A DNA stretch of 14,695 nucleotides, from assembly GCA_964653715.1 (NCBI GenBank), contig CAZZGX010000033.1, forward strand, positions 1 to 14,695. Reading direction: 5' to 3'. The translations under genes were made by a program, and so were the position numbers. The DNA comes from CAZZGX01 sp964653715. GTDB lineage: Bacteria; Patescibacteriota; Minisyncoccia; Ryanbacterales; GWA2-47-10b. This document shows, piece after piece, positions 6,795 through 14,231 of this stretch; the first letter of the stretch is position 1, and every line of letters starts with the position of its first letter. The notes under the pieces were generated by a model, which worked only from the letters and a program-made list of their open reading frames with translations, was not told the DNA's origin and did not search any database.

Positions 6795-8246
6795 ATGCTG
6801 GAGTTTATCGCTCTTGGCGGCACACTCGATCGAAAAAAAGAGAAACCGTCTATAGGAGGAACTTCTAATGTCCTCCTGCATAAAGAATCGAGTACCGCGA
6901 TTGTCAGTGATTTTGGTGCCTACCATCTCAGCGCGGAGGAGCGCGCTAGGCAGACGGAAATAATGCTGCAACTCGAAGTTCCTAAGATCGAAGAGATTGG
7001 GCCTTTGCAGTTGCCAATTTTGCCTATGCTCCAGAGCCGAATCTTGAGCGATAACGAATTTGCCTATCTTGCCGAGGCGACGGCAACTTCCTGCCCGGAT
7101 GTCAGTCTTTTGAGAAACGTTCGCAATATCTATCTCATAGGTACTCACGCTCACGCCGATCACATCGGGCTCCTGCCGTACTTCAAAGCGCAGTTTCCGC
7201 GAGCTCATGTGATGATGACGCGTCCGACGCTGGAACTTTCTCTCTGGAGCTGGAAAGACACTCTCAAGATCGCCGATCGCGAAGGGCATAAGATCCTCTT
7301 CAATTTTTGGGATATTAACAATTGCCAGAAAGAGGTAAAAATCATAAATGTCGGCGATACGATTGCCGCGGGACCCTTCACGCTTGAGATATTTTCGGCG
7401 GGGCATATACTCGGTGCCGTCAGTGTCTTGGTTAAGTTCAAATCCGAATCCTCGACGACCCGAATTTTTTTCACAAACGATATCAGTCTTCACGACCAGC
7501 GTTCGGTTGCCGGTGCTACACTTCCTGCCGGGAAAATAGAGTATCTCATCTCCGAATCAACCTACGCGGGGCGAGATCAGCCCGATCGAGTAAAAGTAGA
7601 ACAGGAGCTCGTACGGGATATCGAAGAGTGTCTCGAGAACGGCGGCAAGGTTCTCTGTCCAACACTTGCGGTGGGGAGATCGTCAGAGCTTTTCCAGATT
7701 TTGCTTGATCATGGAATTACAAAACGTTACGAAGTATACATAGACGGCGCTGCCTGCGAAACAAACCGGATCTACGAATCGCATGGCGCGGTTGACCAAT
7801 CTGTGCTCGAGCATTTTGTGTCGCAGGGGACGGCCGAGCGAAGCAGGATCATCCGAAGCAAGAAGCCGCTCGTGATGATTGCGCCAAGTGGTATGCTGAC
7901 TGGTGGTCACGCGGTCGAGTACGCGATAGTGTGGGGGCCAGATCCCAAGAATCTCATTTGCCTCTCGTCCTATCAGGATCCTTGTTCCCCCGGGCATCAG
8001 CTTACAAGAGTTTCTCCTGGTCAAAGGGTTTCATTTTTTGAAAATACCTTTACCTTTAACGCTCAAGTCAAAAAATACATCCTTTCGGCACACGTCGACG
8101 GCAAAAATTTGGTGGAGCTTGTTGATCGTCTTTCACCGCAAGAAACATATCTGGTGCACGGCGTTGAGGGAAACATGGAGATGCTCGCCGCCCAGATCGG
8201 CCGGAATGTTTATAAAACATACATTGAAGAGCCAGTGGCTCTTTGA
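6795..8246 (+). CDS. Metallo-beta-lactamase / beta-CASP ribonuclease (CPSF73-like)
   Basis: The 483-residue protein has the two-part fold of RNA-processing beta-CASP nucleases. Metallo-beta-lactamase zinc motifs: THAHADHIG (117-125, HxHxDH), H204 in SAGHILGA, and D229 in TNDIS. Beta-CASP motifs: A is the acidic residue in SEST (E254); B is APSGMLTGG (363-371); C is H433 in SAHVDGK. Members cut RNA endonucleolytically and some also degrade from the 5' end, using two zinc ions. The protein resembles the CPSF73/archaeal aCPSF and RNase J superfamily, but without KH domains; it is cytosolic with no signal peptide. I place the start at ATG 6795, because AAGGA lies about 8 nt before it; an upstream in-frame TTG at 6771 would add 8 residues and lacks a ribosome site. 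The gene ends in a strong terminator. Confidence 0.88.
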   Translation: MLEFIALGGTLDRKKEKPSIGGTSNVLLHKESSTAIVSDFGAYHLSAEERARQTEIMLQLEVPKIEEIGPLQLPILPMLQSRILSDNEFAYLAEATATSCPDVSLLRNVRNIYLIGTHAHADHIGLLPYFKAQFPRAHVMMTRPTLELSLWSWKDTLKIADREGHKILFNFWDINNCQKEVKIINVGDTIAAGPFTLEIFSAGHILGAVSVLVKFKSESSTTRIFFTNDISLHDQRSVAGATLPAGKIEYLISESTYAGRDQPDRVKVEQELVRDIEECLENGGKVLCPTLAVGRSSELFQILLDHGITKRYEVYIDGAACETNRIYESHGAVDQSVLEHFVSQGTAERSRIIRSKKPLVMIAPSGMLTGGHAVEYAIVWGPDPKNLICLSSYQDPCSPGHQLTRVSPGQRVSFFENTFTFNAQVKKYILSAHVDGKNLVELVDRLSPQETYLVHGVEGNMEMLAAQIGRNVYKTYIEEPVAL

Positions 8247-8253
8247 AATAAAT

Positions 8254-8285
8254 GACTTGTCAGGATACTTGACAAGTCTTTTTTT
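8254..8285 (+). terminator. Intrinsic terminator of the beta-CASP gene
   Basis: A 9-bp stem GACTTGTCA (8254-8262)/TGACAAGTC (8270-8278) with a 7-nt loop is followed directly by seven T (8279-8285). A second small hairpin, AAGAGCC-AGT-GGCTCTT (8227-8243), sits over the last codons of the gene. The 3' arm of the terminator contains the -35 box of the next promoter. Confidence 0.85.
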
Positions 8286-8296
8286 ATTGATATAAT
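8269..8296 (+). promoter_or_regulatory. Consensus promoter of the 428-residue gene
   Basis: TTGACA (8269-8274) and TATAAT (8291-8296) are both perfect sigma-70 type hexamers, 16 nt apart. The -35 lies in the 3' arm of the preceding terminator. A start near 8303 gives a leader of about 138 nt. Confidence 0.85.
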
Positions 8297-8302
8297 ATAC
8301 CC

Positions 8303-8441
8303 TAGATTTAGGGCAATTAGACCCTTATTACCTTGTAAAGGAGGCTTTAAAGAAAAAGAGCGAAGCGAGTCGGAGTTAAGTAGAAAAAACTGGTGTTCCG
8401 AAATATGGGCTTCGGCCCCAAAACCAAAAAGAGAGGGTACG
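8303..8441 (+). promoter_or_regulatory. Long structured 5' leader
   Basis: This transcribed leader precedes the 428-residue gene. It holds CCCTA/TAGGG pairing near its start (8300-8313), an isolated Shine-Dalgarno-like AAAGGAGG (8337-8344) inside AAAG-GAGG-CTTT with no start codon at usable distance, and GGGC-TTCG-GCCC (8407-8418), a very stable UUCG tetraloop hairpin about 23 nt before the ATG. The working ribosome site is GAGAGGG (about 8431-8437). No known riboswitch class is recognised. Confidence 0.5.
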
Positions 8442-9728
8442 ATGGCGCGAGAGAACCATACCGTGAAGAGTCTGAAGGAAATCGGCGAGGTCGCTAAGGG
8501 TTTGGGCTCGATCAAGGTTGGGGATTTGCATATTCCCCAACTCAAGCTCGAGAAGATCCCATCGGCCGCGATGCTACAGCAGGCGGAAGACATCGACAAA
8601 AAGAATGACGAGAACGAGAAACAGATCAGGGAGTACGTTGTGGAGTTGGCCGAGGCGCTGGCTTCACCGAAGGCCATGAAGGTCTTCAGTCAGAACGTGT
8701 TCAACACGGTCAGGCAGCTCACGCAGTTCATCAAGGATTACCCGATCGAAATCGAAAATGCGCGAATGAATCTGACCAACGCTTTCATCGGCGGTGCTAC
8801 GGAGAAGTTTCCGCCGACGGATACCGCGCTCAACCTGATCGCTGACAGCGGGCTTGCGCTCGGTTTCTTCCAAGCGGCCGGTGAGAAAACGTCCGACGAG
8901 CAGGCCGTGATACTACCCGTCACGATCGAAAACGAAGACGGGGAACGTAAGAAGAGGTTGCGTCTCACGACGCACTTCCCAGAATCGCGCGGCATCATGG
9001 GCAATCTTCGCAAGAAGGTTCTAGAGGCCACGGCGATTCGTCGAGACGAGTCCAACCGCAAGCGTGAGGAGCTCCGCGCAGGGGCAAAGTCTTTCCTTGA
9101 GGTACTCAAGACCGGCGGAGAAGCTGTCTTCTTTGCTCCCACTGTTACAGATGGGGAAGGGGTTCGACTTGGCGGCTACGTCAAGGTCAGAGTCGAGCAC
9201 GGCATAATCGCGCCGGTAGATGCTGTGGGGCCTTGCGCGAAAAAGATCTCCGAGTTTGCCGAGATGGAGATCGAGATTCCGCTCTCGACTATGGGCAAGG
9301 AAAAGTTCAGGCTCGAAAAATTTGAGCTGAACAGGGGCCGCGCCAATGCCATGGTCATCTTCCACTCGATTTGCTTCCGCGGAAAGCAGAATGAGGAAGC
9401 AAACGCTTTGCGCACTGCTCGGATAAAGGCCATGAAGGAGTCCACGACGCTCAGCCTCAGGGACTTCTTCACGGAGCCGTACCCGGCCGGCACCGTCTTC
9501 GTGTACTTCCCCGACTGGGTGTTCGGAGAGAAGAAATACCACGTAAACTTCCAAATTGAGCGTCGCGGAGATGGGCATGTCCGAGTCCTCGACACCGACG
9601 TCGAGGAGTTCTTCAAGGAGGTCCGCGATTTCACGGCATTGCAGCAGCTGCCAAAGTCAAGCCCACTCGACAAAATGTTGAGAAAGCTTGAGTGGAAGTT
9701 TTCAAGCCACGCACCGGCGGCCTCCTAA
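8442..9728 (+). CDS. Unrecognised 428-residue soluble protein
   Basis: I do not recognise this family. The start is firm: ATG 8442 follows GAGAGGG by 4 nt. The chain has no signal peptide or membrane segment. The N-terminal 130 residues are largely helical and charged (a KKNDENEKQIREYVVELAEAL-like amphipathic stretch at 53-73). The middle and C-terminal parts look alpha/beta with beta-strand-rich stretches such as GYVKVRVEHGIIAPVDAVG (about 247-265) and AGTVFVYFPDWVFG (about 348-361). Codon choice differs from the neighbours: of the first nine Lys codons seven are AAG, whereas the first seven in ftsH are all AAA; GAC, ATC and CTC are also favoured. With a perfect promoter, a long leader and a 13-bp terminator it forms its own strongly expressed unit. 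High expression or recent transfer would both fit. Confidence 0.85.
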   Translation: MARENHTVKSLKEIGEVAKGLGSIKVGDLHIPQLKLEKIPSAAMLQQAEDIDKKNDENEKQIREYVVELAEALASPKAMKVFSQNVFNTVRQLTQFIKDYPIEIENARMNLTNAFIGGATEKFPPTDTALNLIADSGLALGFFQAAGEKTSDEQAVILPVTIENEDGERKKRLRLTTHFPESRGIMGNLRKKVLEATAIRRDESNRKREELRAGAKSFLEVLKTGGEAVFFAPTVTDGEGVRLGGYVKVRVEHGIIAPVDAVGPCAKKISEFAEMEIEIPLSTMGKEKFRLEKFELNRGRANAMVIFHSICFRGKQNEEANALRTARIKAMKESTTLSLRDFFTEPYPAGTVFVYFPDWVFGEKKYHVNFQIERRGDGHVRVLDTDVEEFFKEVRDFTALQQLPKSSPLDKMLRKLEWKFSSHAPAAS

Positions 9729-9736
9729 GGTTTCAC

Positions 9737-9789
9737 AAACCCTTGTGCGAGAGAAACGGTTTTCCGTTTCTCTCGCCTAGGGTTTTTTT
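9737..9789 (+). terminator. Strong intrinsic terminator of the 428-residue gene
   Basis: A perfect 13-bp stem GCGAGAGAAACGG (9747-9759)/CCGTTTCTCTCGC (9764-9776) with a TTTT loop is extended by an outer AAACCCT (9737-9743)/AGGGTTT (9779-9785) pairing; a run of seven T spans 9783-9789. Confidence 0.92.
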
Positions 9790-9807
9790 GTATCGCATTT
9801 AAAGCTA

Positions 9808-9836
9808 TTGACAAGAACATTTTATAATGCTATTTT
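9808..9836 (+). promoter_or_regulatory. Promoter of the 264-residue gene
   Basis: TTGACA (9808-9813) is 17 nt from TATTTT (9831-9836). A perfect TATAAT (9823-9828) lies between them but is only 9 nt from TTGACA, so it would need another -35. Either box gives a leader of about 35-45 nt before the ATG at 9879, containing the Shine-Dalgarno AGAGGTG (about 9868-9874). Confidence 0.65.
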
Positions 9837-9878
9837 AAGTACTAGAAAACAGAACCCCACAGACCAAAGAGGTGCTGA

Positions 9879-10673
9879 ATGCGAACGGATATCGATGGAG
9901 TTTCGGTCCAAGTTTTTTTTGAAGGACAAGAATTGACCATTGAAGCGGATGGCGCTATCGGCAGAACAACGAGAGCAGGTAGCTACGAACTTCGCGTAAC
10001 TATTTTGGGCAGAAAAGATCTCCGGGCATTCCTAGTTGATCGGCAAAAGAACGTGAATTTGCTCCGTGCTCGAGAAGTGAGCGATGATCTTTTGTACGTA
10101 TACGGTCGCAAAATTCCGCTCATGTGGTATCCCGAGAAGTCAGTCACGGTGTACGCTACAAATAACCTTCGACTGCTGGAGGTCGTCGAGGATGGTTTCA
10201 TCAAGATCTGGGAAGTCGCGGTTGTTGTTCAGGATTACAATGCCTTTGTTACGGTGCAGAATACCTGGCGAGTGCCCTGCTACCACGAAGAGATTGGGCT
10301 CATCACCTGCCCGCAGTTTGCGGATTGGCCTTCGATGCTTCAGTTCCTGAACGAAGTGCTCTGCGAGGTATCGAGCATATTCCCCAACGCGATGAGTATT
10401 CATCAAGAGTCTCCTAAGATCTTGCCTGACCTCTCAGATGATGAGGGCGAGGTGATCTTTTGGAGCGATGCTCAACAGTGGGGTGCGGCTCGTACGAATA
10501 TAGGATCAGTGCGGGTCTATTGGGATCAGATACGTCAGTCTGGGAGGCGGATGTATCTACGCTCCGGCGATCGCATTCGGTTCGATGCTCTTCGTACCCC
10601 ACACCATTCGAAGGGGTCGAAACATACGACTGGTTTTACCCGCGAAGCAGTGGGAGTGGATCTTTGTAACTAA
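9879..10673 (+). CDS. Unrecognised protein with a C-terminal cold-shock-like domain
   Basis: The 264-residue protein has no family I can name over its first 185 residues, which look alpha/beta and contain a helical stretch WPSMLQFLNEVLCEVSSIF (150-168). The last 75 residues follow the spacing of a cold-shock (OB-fold) domain: GEVIFW (190-195), QQWG (199-202, where Csp proteins have the aromatic RNP1 region KGFGFI), VRVYW (211-215, where they have VFVHF), LRSGDRIRF (227-235, compare LKEGQAVEF), then GFTREAVGVDL (252-262, compare GPQAANV). Nucleic-acid binding is inferred from this and would need a profile search. The ATG at 9879 follows AGAGGTG by 4 nt. The gene has its own promoter and terminator, and no signal peptide or membrane segment. 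Confidence 0.82.
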   Translation: MRTDIDGVSVQVFFEGQELTIEADGAIGRTTRAGSYELRVTILGRKDLRAFLVDRQKNVNLLRAREVSDDLLYVYGRKIPLMWYPEKSVTVYATNNLRLLEVVEDGFIKIWEVAVVVQDYNAFVTVQNTWRVPCYHEEIGLITCPQFADWPSMLQFLNEVLCEVSSIFPNAMSIHQESPKILPDLSDDEGEVIFWSDAQQWGAARTNIGSVRVYWDQIRQSGRRMYLRSGDRIRFDALRTPHHSKGSKHTTGFTREAVGVDLCN

Positions 10674-10681
10674 ACGTACGC

Positions 10682-10718
10682 GAGGCCTCATCAACTCTTG
10701 TGATGAGGCCTCTTTTTT
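10682..10718 (+). terminator. Strong intrinsic terminator of the 264-residue gene
   Basis: A perfect 12-bp stem GAGGCCTCATCA (10682-10693)/TGATGAGGCCTC (10701-10712) with a 7-nt loop is followed by six T (10713-10718). Confidence 0.93.
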
Positions 10719-10757
10719 ATTTCACCGTTCTCCGTAGCTTCTTGACCGGATTGGTCG

Positions 10758-10766
10758 TGCTATACT
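10758..10766 (+). promoter_or_regulatory. Extended -10 promoter of the coiled-coil gene (leaderless type)
   Basis: TGC followed by TATACT (10761-10766) is a TGn-extended -10 box that ends 6 nt before the ATG at 10773. A TTGACC (10742-10747) lies 13 nt upstream, too close for a standard -35. No Shine-Dalgarno precedes the ATG, so the mRNA probably starts at or next to the start codon. Confidence 0.55.
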
Positions 10767-10772
10767 GAAAAT

Positions 10773-12020
10773 ATGTCCGAAGCTATACCGAAGGATGAGA
10801 TTATAGAAGTGAGTCCGGCAAGTATTGTAATTCCAGAAAAACCCGAGAACAAGCCCGCAACTGCGGAAATAGAAATAGCCCCACCTCCTCCGGAAGATCT
10901 TCCGACAACCGATTCGATCGAGTTACCGAAAATTGAAGATCAAAACAAAGAAAAAAAACCAAAAAGCGAAGAAATAGAAATAAAAACCGAGCATACACTA
11001 AAGAAGCGCTTTTTTGAGGGAGCCAATACCGTTGTTGATCGTGTCAAGGCGTGGCACAACTATAAGCGGTTTCGGGAGCACGATGAAAATGTTGCCCGTC
11101 TCCACGGAGTGTTTATCGTAGCCGAGAGTACACTTGAACGCCTTGAGCATGAGAGGGAACAGATTTTTGAAGAACACAAAGAAGCGGACGTCCGTTTCGG
11201 GAAGACAACGGACAAAAAAGAGCTTGTCGCGTATCACGATGTCAGGGTCATTGAGGATAAAATAAAAAACGCAAAACTGCAACGCAATACTCTCGAACAT
11301 TCTCTGAAACAAGAGGACGATAAAAAATCAGTTTATGAAAATAAAGTAAAAGGAATCATCGAAAGATTTGCTAACCGTATACAAAATAGGTTAGAACCCC
11401 TTGAAAAGCAAACAGAAGTCATGCAAGAGCACCTCGCAGAAATCGATAAGGAAGAACAGAATTTTAGGGCTGATATAGAAAACGCGAGCCAGGAGATTTC
11501 TCGCCTGGAACGTCAAAAGGCAACAGCGATATCAGGCCGAATGAAACTTGAAATTGAAGGCATGATCGGCAAATTCAGGGAAATGCAAAAAGATGCCGAG
11601 GGAAACATGAGAATTCAAGGGAAGGAGCGGGCGCGACTTGACGGTGAGCTTTCTGTGATTGGTGGTAAAGTTTTGCCGTGGCGCATCAATCAAGAGAAGC
11701 TCGGATTTTATACGCAGCACGTCATGCTTGAGAAAAGCGCTGTCCATGAATCCAGAGAACAGGAATGGAGTCGCGAGACTGTAAAAGATATTTTGCCGAA
11801 TGATTATATAAAAGCTTGGAACAAGTATTTTGGGAGTACGAGAAAAATCCGCGACGAGGAAATCCATTCTATTTTCAAAAATCAAGCCGAAATTCCCATG
11901 GAGCCGCAGCTGCTTGAGGTTTTTATGAGTAAATATCTCAAAGGGGCGGGCTTAAAAGAGCGCGATATCGCCAGTAAATTGCGATCTCTTGATATGTACA
12001 TTTCATACCATGAAAAATAA
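10773..12020 (+). CDS. Acidic coiled-coil protein of unknown function
   Basis: The 415-residue protein is not a family I recognise. Residues 1-75 are a low-complexity acidic, proline- and lysine-rich tail (for example APPPPEDLPTTDSIELP, 36-52) that is probably disordered. Residues about 80-315 are strongly helical with heptad-like spacing and very high Glu/Lys/Arg content, indicating long coiled coils (STLERLEHEREQIFEEHKE, ISRLERQKATAISGRMKLE). The C-terminal 95 residues form a different, partly globular helical segment (ETVKDILPNDYIKAWNKYFG). There is no signal peptide or membrane segment. The gene overlaps the following small gene by 11 nt, so the two are translated from one mRNA; ftsH follows. 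A structural, scaffold or tethering role is plausible but unproven. Confidence 0.82.
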   Translation: MSEAIPKDEIIEVSPASIVIPEKPENKPATAEIEIAPPPPEDLPTTDSIELPKIEDQNKEKKPKSEEIEIKTEHTLKKRFFEGANTVVDRVKAWHNYKRFREHDENVARLHGVFIVAESTLERLEHEREQIFEEHKEADVRFGKTTDKKELVAYHDVRVIEDKIKNAKLQRNTLEHSLKQEDDKKSVYENKVKGIIERFANRIQNRLEPLEKQTEVMQEHLAEIDKEEQNFRADIENASQEISRLERQKATAISGRMKLEIEGMIGKFREMQKDAEGNMRIQGKERARLDGELSVIGGKVLPWRINQEKLGFYTQHVMLEKSAVHESREQEWSRETVKDILPNDYIKAWNKYFGSTRKIRDEEIHSIFKNQAEIPMEPQLLEVFMSKYLKGAGLKERDIASKLRSLDMYISYHEK

Positions 12021-12267
12021 AAAACAATTTAAGGACAACGATGAGCGAATGCTAGTTGAGGTGGCGATGCTTTTGGCGGAGCTCGAGCGCAAAAATCGCG
12101 AGCATATGGCGCGTACAGGCACGCTGGTTAGCAGAATCGAGGAAGACCTGCGCGGGTTGGAGAAAGATTTCGTAGCGCTTGATGCCGGTTTACAACAGGC
12201 TGAAAAGGACAGTATCGCCAAAGTCGATATGGCTACGGAAAAATATCTTGCGCCAGCGAAAAAGTAA
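12010..12267 (+). CDS. Small helical protein of unknown function
   Basis: I choose ATG 12010 (85 residues). It overlaps the 3' end of the preceding coiled-coil gene by 11 nt, an arrangement typical of translational coupling; an upstream in-frame TTG at 11989 would add seven residues and has no ribosome site. The chain is almost wholly helical and charged (ERMLVEVAMLLAELERKNRE; SRIEEDLRGLEKDFVALDAG), with no cysteines, no membrane segment and no known motif. Pairing with the upstream coiled-coil protein is a reasonable inference from the overlap and the shared helical character. Confidence 0.75.
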   Translation: MKNKKQFKDNDERMLVEVAMLLAELERKNREHMARTGTLVSRIEEDLRGLEKDFVALDAGLQQAEKDSIAKVDMATEKYLAPAKK

Positions 12268-12287
12268 AACAGGGCGCAGTTCGGTAC

Positions 12288-12316
12288 TTGATTTTACTCA
12301 CGTTTAGATGTACACT
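12288..12316 (+). promoter_or_regulatory. Putative ftsH promoter (leaderless type)
   Basis: TTGATT (12288-12293), a 17-nt spacer and TACACT (12311-12316), both 4 of 6 to consensus. The -10 ends 8 nt before the ftsH ATG at 12325 and no Shine-Dalgarno is present. Confidence 0.5.
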
Positions 12317-12324
12317 ACATACCT

Positions 12325-14142
12325 ATGAAATTGATTTCAAAAAATATTGCCTACACAGTGCTCATTTTGATTATGCTTGCCATGGCTTATTCGTTGGTAG
12401 TCACGCCTACCTCTGAGCGCAAAGAGCTTTCTTTGTCGGATCTCGTCAAAAAAATTAACAATGACGAGATTTCTCAAGTTGTCGTCATCGGCAACGAGCT
12501 TGATGTTACCGCAAAAGATAAAACAGAATATATCTCAAAGAAAGAAGAAGCCTCGAGTTTGACTCAGACGCTCGTCAATCTCGGCGTCTCCGAGGAAAAG
12601 CTCAACTCGTTCGTTCATACCGAGAAAGATCCTTCCGGGTTTCTCTTCTGGTTTGGAGCGGCTCTCCCGACTCTTATTACCATACTCTTTTTTGTGGGTT
12701 TCATTTGGTTTATGGGACGGCAAGTAAACCGCGCGAATGTTCAGGCGCTTGGTTTTGGCCAGTCTCGAGCGCGCGTTATTACGCCGGATAATTCCAAGGA
12801 GCGCGTAACGTTTAAAGATGTGGCCGGTGTGAATGAGGCAAAAGAAGAGCTCAAAGAAATTGTTGAGTTTTTAAAGCATCCAAAGAAATTTTTTGATATC
12901 GGGGCACGAATTCCACGGGGCGTTCTTTTGATGGGAGCGCCCGGTACCGGCAAAACGCTTCTCGCGCGAGCGGTTGCGGGTGAGGCGGCGGTTCCCTTTT
13001 TTCATATTTCCGCTTCGGAATTCGTCGAAATGTTTGTCGGGGTTGGCGCTTCACGCGTCCGCGATCTTTTCCGCGCAGCCAAGAAAGCCGCTCCAGCCAT
13101 TGTTTTCATTGACGAGATTGATGCCATCGGCCGCCATCGCGGCGCTGGGCTCGGCGGGGGACATGACGAGCGCGAACAGACGCTCAACCAGATTCTTGTT
13201 GAGATGGATGGGTTTGAAACGCGAGATCAGGTTATCATTATAGCGGCCACCAACCGCCCAGATGTTTTGGATCCGGCGCTCTTGCGCCCCGGTCGGTTTG
13301 ACCGCCGCGTCTTTCTTGATTTGCCTGATATCAATCAGCGCGATGAAATTTTAAAGGTTCACTCGCTCCACAAGCCGCTTGCCAAAGATGTCCGTCTTCG
13401 CCGGGTGGCCGAGCGGACTCCGGGATTTTCAGGCGCGGATTTGGAAAATCTTGTTAACGAAGGCGCGATTCTTGCCGCGCAATTGGGCAAAAAAGAGATT
13501 AACGAAATTGATCTTTTAAAATCAATCGAGAAAGTACTCTTGGGTCCCGAGCGCAAGGGTTTTGTGCTCAACGATGAGGAGAAAAAAATCTCTGCGTACC
13601 ACGAAGCCGGGCACGCGCTTGTGGCAGCCTCCCTCCCCAACGCCGATCCGGTTCACAAGGTGACAATTATCTCCCGCGGCCGCGCGCTTGGCTACACGCT
13701 TAAATTGCCCGACTACGACCGGCATCTCTTTTCGCGCGCGCATTTTCTCGATGAGCTCGCGGTGTCTTTGGGCGGGTATGCGGCCGAGGACGTGATCTTT
13801 GGGGAGCTTACTACGGGGGCTGCCGATGACCTTCGCAAGGCAACGGCCATCGCGCGCGATCTCGTGCAGCGCTACGGCATGTCCAAGAAGCTAGGTCCCA
13901 TGACTTTTGGCGAGGAGAACGCAATGGTATTTTTGGGCAAAGAAATTAGTGTCGAGCGCAATTACTCGGAAGCAACCGCTGCCGTCATCGACAAAGAAGT
14001 GAGTTCGTTTATGAAAAAGGCGTTTGAAAAAGCGAAGTCAATTCTCAAGTCGCGCCGAGCAAAGCTCGAAGAGATTGCCGAGCATTTGATAAAACACGAA
14101 ACGCTCGAACGCGACGAATTCGCCCGCATGGTCGCGGCCTAG
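12325..14142 (+). CDS. ftsH: ATP-dependent zinc metalloprotease FtsH
   Basis: FtsH is a membrane-anchored hexameric AAA+ protease that unfolds and degrades membrane and short-lived cytosolic proteins. The 605-residue chain has a first membrane segment at about 8-26, a small extracytoplasmic domain, and a second membrane segment at about 106-130. The AAA+ module follows, with Walker A GAPGTGKT (204-211), the pore loop MFVG (236-239), Walker B IVFIDEID (259-266) and second region of homology AATNRPDVLDPALLRPGRFDRR (in 307-328, with the Arg fingers). The peptidase has HEAGH (426-430) and the third zinc ligand in TTGAADDL (D501/D502). All key residues are present; the length is slightly below the 644 of E. 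coli, mainly at the C-terminus. Its stop is 8 nt before the first base of the interrupted tRNA-Ile, and no terminator separates them. Confidence 0.98.
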   Translation: MKLISKNIAYTVLILIMLAMAYSLVVTPTSERKELSLSDLVKKINNDEISQVVVIGNELDVTAKDKTEYISKKEEASSLTQTLVNLGVSEEKLNSFVHTEKDPSGFLFWFGAALPTLITILFFVGFIWFMGRQVNRANVQALGFGQSRARVITPDNSKERVTFKDVAGVNEAKEELKEIVEFLKHPKKFFDIGARIPRGVLLMGAPGTGKTLLARAVAGEAAVPFFHISASEFVEMFVGVGASRVRDLFRAAKKAAPAIVFIDEIDAIGRHRGAGLGGGHDEREQTLNQILVEMDGFETRDQVIIIAATNRPDVLDPALLRPGRFDRRVFLDLPDINQRDEILKVHSLHKPLAKDVRLRRVAERTPGFSGADLENLVNEGAILAAQLGKKEINEIDLLKSIEKVLLGPERKGFVLNDEEKKISAYHEAGHALVAASLPNADPVHKVTIISRGRALGYTLKLPDYDRHLFSRAHFLDELAVSLGGYAAEDVIFGELTTGAADDLRKATAIARDLVQRYGMSKKLGPMTFGEENAMVFLGKEISVERNYSEATAAVIDKEVSSFMKKAFEKAKSILKSRRAKLEEIAEHLIKHETLERDEFARMVAA

Positions 14143-14150
14143 CGCCACCT

Positions 14151-14161
14151 GCGCCTGTAGC
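14151..14161 (+). other. Detached 5' end of tRNA-Ile(UAU)
   Basis: GCGCCTGTAGC is exactly the acceptor 5' strand, positions 8-9 and the first half of the D-stem that the tRNA 3' part at 14605-14667 lacks. It pairs over all seven acceptor positions with CAGGCGC (14660-14666). It is on the same strand, in the right order, 443 nt away, and is followed at once by CCCGACGC, one end of the insert. Confidence 0.85.
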
Positions 14162-14198
14162 CCCGACGCTCTATTTATAAATATTGATAATGAAGTCG

Positions 14199-14226
14199 GA
14201 GTCCCGACGTACAGTCGGGACTCAAT
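14199..14226 (+). repeat. Hairpin repeat, left copy
   Basis: GAGTCCCGAC (14199-14208), GTACA loop, GTCGGGACTC (14214-14223): a perfect 10-bp stem immediately before the GIY-YIG start. The 13 nt GTCGGGACTCAAT (14214-14226) recur exactly at 14597-14609. Confidence 0.85.
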
Positions 14227-14231
14227 ATATT

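Noticed and set aside
8405..8497. 30-codon frame starting ATGGGC in the leader and overlapping the 428-residue gene
   Set aside because: It has no Shine-Dalgarno and its start lies in the UUCG hairpin; most of it is a shadow of the main gene.
9808..9828. TTGACA plus TATAAT as one promoter
   Set aside because: The spacing is only 9 nt; TTGACA with TATTTT at 17 nt is a better pair.
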